DNA from: Halobellus sp. LT62
GTDB lineage: Archaea; Halobacteriota; Halobacteria; Halobacteriales; Haloferacaceae
NCBI RefSeq assembly: GCF_037031285.1
Contig: NZ_JAYEZO010000001.1
Span: 310,001 to 374,000, forward strand
Reading direction: 5' to 3'
DNA: 64,000 bases
The stretch's first letter is position 1, and the number at the start of each line of letters is the position of its first letter. Positions 61,357 to 64,000 of this stretch are shown here, piece by piece. The notes below the pieces were generated by a model. That model was given only the letters and a program-made list of their open reading frames with translations, did no database searches and was not told where the DNA came from. Both the position numbers and the translations under genes were made by a program.

Positions 61357-61869
61357 ATGCGAGAGTTCGCAACCGAGCCGCCGGTCGAGGCCCGCGTCGG
61401 CGACGCACTCGACGCGGCAGACGCGACCGTCGCCGTCGCCGAGTCCTGCACCGGCGGGCTGATCGGCTCGCTCCTGACGGACGTCCCCGGCTCCTCGGCG
61501 TACTTCGATCGGTCGGTCGTCACCTACTCCTACGACGCGAAGCTGACCGCTCTCGGCGTCTCGCGGGAGGCACTCGACGAGCACGGCGCGGTCTCAGAGC
61601 CGGTCGCACGCGAGATGGCCGCCGGCGTCCGCGACATCGCCGGTGTCGACTGGGGGATCTCGACGACCGGCATCGCGGGCCCCGAGGGCGGCACCCCGGA
61701 GAAACCGGTCGGAACCGTCTACATCGGGCTGGCCCACCGCGGCGAGTGGGGGACGGACGATTCCTACACCCGCGTCGAACGCTTCGAGTTCGACGGGAGC
61801 CGAACGCAGATCAAAGAGCAGATCGCCCGGCGGGCGCTCGAAACACTCTGTGACGCCGTCGACGCGTAG
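61357..61869 (+). CDS. cinA: CinA-type nicotinamide-nucleotide amidohydrolase
   Basis: Deamidates NMN to nicotinate mononucleotide in pyridine nucleotide recycling. The 170-residue protein is the C-terminal CinA domain alone: VAVAESCTGGLIGSLLTDVP, GSSAYFDRSVVTYSYDAK, STTGIAGPEGGTPEKPVGTV (catalytic-site Ser/Thr/Glu/Lys positions present). The COG1058 N-terminal domain of bacterial CinA is absent. Divergent from the aminotransferase gene. Confidence 0.9.
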   Translation: MREFATEPPVEARVGDALDAADATVAVAESCTGGLIGSLLTDVPGSSAYFDRSVVTYSYDAKLTALGVSREALDEHGAVSEPVAREMAAGVRDIAGVDWGISTTGIAGPEGGTPEKPVGTVYIGLAHRGEWGTDDSYTRVERFEFDGSRTQIKEQIARRALETLCDAVDA

Positions 61870-61945
61870 CGCCGCGGCCGACTGGGACCGAGAGTTCGGG
61901 ACCGAGACACAACGTTTGTAGGGGTGACCCGCGCAGACACAGGCG

Positions 61946-62512
61946 ATGAACAAAGACGGACACGTGCTGAACGGGGCGCTCTTGGCGGTCGGACTCGGGA
62001 TCATCCTCACCGTCGATCCGTTCGCCGGACCGATACTCGAAGGGGCGAACGGCGAGACCACTGTCGACGCCGCGTGGGCGCTCGCGGGCGACATCGGACG
62101 GTCGATCGCCGCGCTGTCGCTACCGGTCATCCTCGGCGCGCTGTTTCCCGACGTCGACACCGCGTTCGGCCGCCACCGAAAGACGCTGCACAACCTCCCG
62201 GTGCTGGGCATCTTCCTCGCGTTCCCGTACCTCTTTGGCAACCTCCAGTTCGTCTGGATCGGCGTCGCGACGCACTACGTCCTCGACATCGTGGGATCGA
62301 AGCGCGGTATCGCGCTCTGGTATCCGTTCTCCGCGACGGAGTACGGCTTCCCGACCGGCGTCGCGACGTCGAGCAAGTGGGCGATGCGGGCCACCGTGCT
62401 CGTCACGCTGATCGAACTCGGTATCCTCTTCGTCGTTCACAACTACCTCATCGCGCTCAATACGCCGGTCTCGGAGGCGACGAATCTCCTCGCGGCGTTC
62501 GCCGGAATCTGA
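61946..62512 (+). CDS. Membrane-bound metal-dependent hydrolase (YdjM/DUF457 type)
   Basis: 188-residue membrane protein with about four hydrophobic helices. MNKDGHVLNGALLAVGLGI, LGALFPDVDTAFGRHRKTLH and VATHYVLDIVGSKRGIALWYP contain the conserved His and Asp residues (GH, PDVD, HRKTLH, THYVLD) of the YdjM/DUF457 metal site facing the membrane. Substrate unknown; the relatives act on lipids or on LexA-regulated targets in bacteria. Confidence 0.85.
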   Translation: MNKDGHVLNGALLAVGLGIILTVDPFAGPILEGANGETTVDAAWALAGDIGRSIAALSLPVILGALFPDVDTAFGRHRKTLHNLPVLGIFLAFPYLFGNLQFVWIGVATHYVLDIVGSKRGIALWYPFSATEYGFPTGVATSSKWAMRATVLVTLIELGILFVVHNYLIALNTPVSEATNLLAAFAGI

Positions 62513-62573
62513 TCGCGGCCGATGCGTTCGCTGCGGATCGCTCTCACGTCCCAGCGACCGGCTCTCGCCGCCC

Positions 62574-63491
62574 TCAGTACACGCTGACGTCGTCGAAGCG
62601 TCCGCCGTAGGCGACGTGGCTCGGATGGGTCGGCTCCGTTCCGGAGAGGAACATCCGATCGAGCTTGCTCCACGAGTTCTCGTAGCCGAGGTGTGCGAAC
62701 TCCGCAAGCCCGCGGGCCGCGTGCCACGGACCGTTCCGCCGATACACCGTCCGCGGCGCGCCATCGCGCAGCGCCTCGACGAGATCGAGCTCGGAGTCGA
62801 TCTCGCGCTCGAACGTCGTCCACACCTCCCCGACGCTCCCGTGCAGATGTGCGTACGACGAGCCGAACCCGGGGCGATCGACGTCGTGCGCGATCCGTCG
62901 CGCGCGGCGGTTCTGCCACTCGAACAGCTTCAGGTTGTGCGTCTCGACCGCGTGGATTCGCTCTCGGTGTGCTCGGATCTCCTCGGCGTCGAGGCTCACG
63001 TTGAGAAACAGCGGGTGCGGTACGAGCACGGCCGCGCCCTGCCGTCGGAAGGCGTCGAACGCGCCGTCGAGAGAGATGAAATCCGGAATCGGTTCGGCGA
63101 GTCCGACTGCGAGGAGGTGCCGCCGGTCGCGCCACGTCCCGGCGAACACTTCGCGAGCGGGAACGACGAGCAGGTCGTCGTCCGAGAAGCGCTCCGCACG
63201 GGCACGGAGTTCGGGAAGTCGCGTGAAATGCGGAGCGTAGACGAGTACGTCGAGGCCGCAAGCCTTCGCGCGGGCGACGACACGCTCGTTCAGGATCTTG
63301 ACGTGGAGGTCGACACGGGTTCCGTCGGTCGGCTCGCCCGTCCGCGTCGAAGCGTCCCCCGTCTGCGGCGACGTCACCGCCTCCGTCCGCGTCGAAGCGT
63401 CCCCCGACTCCCCCGCGGTCGAGTCTGCGTCGGCTGCTGAGTCCGGCCCGGACGCACCCGTATCGGTCACGTCCCCGGATTTTCGGTGCAT
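62574..63491 (-). CDS. PHP-like protein with altered metal site
   Basis: 305-residue protein related to PHP-domain phosphoesterases. After a 55-residue Ser/Thr/Asp-rich leader come RVDLHVKILNERVVARAKAC, GLDVLVYAPHFTRL, VLVPHPLFLN, HAVETHNLKLFEWQNRRA and GFGSSYAHLHGSVGEVW. The usual DLHxH, TDH and SDAH ligands read DLHVK, APH and SSYAH, so part of the trinuclear metal site is missing. ATG 63491 or GTG 63470 could start it. Confidence 0.75.
   Translation of the reverse strand: MHRKSGDVTDTGASGPDSAADADSTAGESGDASTRTEAVTSPQTGDASTRTGEPTDGTRVDLHVKILNERVVARAKACGLDVLVYAPHFTRLPELRARAERFSDDDLLVVPAREVFAGTWRDRRHLLAVGLAEPIPDFISLDGAFDAFRRQGAAVLVPHPLFLNVSLDAEEIRAHRERIHAVETHNLKLFEWQNRRARRIAHDVDRPGFGSSYAHLHGSVGEVWTTFEREIDSELDLVEALRDGAPRTVYRRNGPWHAARGLAEFAHLGYENSWSKLDRMFLSGTEPTHPSHVAYGGRFDDVSVY
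63338..63406. repeat. 24-bp direct repeat inside the PHP-like gene
   Basis: Identical 24-bp copies at 63338-63361 and 63383-63406 (45-bp spacing) encode a duplicated GDASTRT segment in frame. Confidence 0.8.
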
Positions 63492-63559
63492 TCTGTTAGT
63501 GATTTCTATTTGCCGTCGGCTGCGGAACGGTTTTGTCGCCGGTGGTCGTGGCCTTCGGT

Positions 63560-63862
63560 ATGTCCCTGTGGAAGTGCGGCATCGGCGGCTGCTCGGAGCG
63601 GTTCGAGGACGTCGAATCCGCGATCATCCACCAGACGGTCGAACACAACCGTCACGAGTGCACGGTCTGCGGCAGCATCGTCCCCGACGGCTACTTCGCG
63701 ATCCGACACGCCTTCGAGGAGCACTCTCGGGCCGAATACGTCCGCGCTTACGACGCCGACTCGACGGCCGTTCGCGTCCGCGAGGACATCAAAGCCGCCA
63801 TCGAGGACGAGGCCGACCTCAGAGCCGTCGTCGAAGAGCTCAAGCGCCGGGACGCGCTGTAG
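63560..63862 (+). CDS. C2H2-like zinc protein (100 aa)
   Basis: 100 residues with MSLWKCGIGGCSERFEDVES and IIHQTVEH giving a C-x4-C-x12-H-x4-H C2H2-like finger, then ECTVCGSIVPDGYFAIRHAFEEH, a second C-x2-C...H-x4-H module. The rest is a charged helical tail. DNA or RNA binding is plausible. Small haloarchaeal family; not further recognised. Confidence 0.8.
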   Translation: MSLWKCGIGGCSERFEDVESAIIHQTVEHNRHECTVCGSIVPDGYFAIRHAFEEHSRAEYVRAYDADSTAVRVREDIKAAIEDEADLRAVVEELKRRDAL

Positions 63863-64000
63863 CGTCGTCGCTGCCGACTCGCCGTCGTCACTGTCGAGGC
63901 CGACTTCTGGCTCCTTCTCGACGGTCCGCTGCCGACGTCGCTGCGAGTGACGAGGTCGTGTGACCACCGGAACGGAAAAGCGGCCTGTTCGATCGGTCTA
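63863..64000. other. Right edge of window, nothing called
   Basis: No supported gene, RNA or repeat is visible in the last 138 bases. Confidence 0.4.

Overview
The window is high-GC DNA (roughly two-thirds G+C by eye) from a halophilic archaeon of the class Halobacteria. The evidence is the Asp/Glu-rich, Lys-poor proteins, TATA boxes 25-30 bp before start codons (leaderless transcripts), and an exclusively archaeal information-processing set: RpoP, L37Ae, prefoldin beta, Pcc1, TFB, aIF2-beta, Nop5/fibrillarin, TruD and Pth2. Archaeal ether-lipid synthesis (GGGP synthase) and archaeal CoA synthesis (pantoate kinase and phosphopantothenate synthetase) are also present. Genus cannot be fixed from the sequence alone.

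Layout. 1-1.35 kb: a type IV/archaellum-type secretion ATPase leaving the left edge, with an odd start region. 1.9-3.2 kb: cbiA. 3.3-4.8 kb: the conserved archaeal operon L37Ae-rpoP-pcc1-prefoldin beta-DUF3194. 5-6.7 kb: an unusual Ser/Thr kinase with DnaJ-type zinc repeats. 6.8-10 kb (minus): DUF2070 membrane protein, GMP synthase glutaminase subunit, HNH-like protein. 10-14 kb: DUF192, citramalate/isopropylmalate synthase, dCTP deaminase and the thiamine regulator ThiR. 14.4-18 kb: a xi-class glutathionyl-hydroquinone reductase homologue, cobO, cbiP. 18-21.3 kb: a MinD-like ATPase, two unknown proteins and a protein carrying the class I terpene synthase residues. 21.4-29 kb: a seven-gene type IV pilus-like operon (PilB, PilC and five pilin-like proteins) chained by short overlaps. 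29-38.7 kb: membrane protein, two histidine kinases, tRNA-Ser(CGA), pth2, truD, DUF2103, the CoA gene pair and a UPF0175/PIN toxin-antitoxin pair. 38.7-45 kb (mostly minus): aspS with unusual inverted repeats, a hairpin-rich AT-rich patch with a small membrane ORF, GGGP synthase, HTH regulator, gshA, fibrillarin, Nop5. 45-54 kb: F420/NADP-type oxidoreductase, a membrane-anchored multi-barrel protein, GNAT, small Cys proteins, lipoprotein, CorA, TFB with an octameric repeat, aIF2-beta, UPF0058, UPF0212. 53.8-64 kb: OGG-type glycosylase, MscS channel, MalQ, SDR, ArsA/Get3 ATPase, aminotransferase, CinA, membrane metal-dependent hydrolase, PHP-like protein, C2H2-like zinc protein.

How the genes fit together. 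Three cobalamin genes (cbiA, cobO, cbiP) cover corrin amidation and adenosylation. gshA makes gamma-glutamylcysteine, the main haloarchaeal thiol and a plausible cofactor of the GST-like enzyme 28 kb away. GGGP synthase and the candidate terpene synthase both draw on the prenyl diphosphate pool. The pilus operon and the left-edge ATPase represent two separate type IV secretion/pilus motors.

The strongest candidates for something undescribed are the haloarchaeal terpene synthase-like protein (20237-21286), the membrane-tethered triple double-psi-barrel protein (45883-47034), the zinc-repeat kinase (5071-6741) and the repeat structures at the aspS and tRNA-Ser loci. No CRISPR array, rRNA, transposase or replication origin was recognised.
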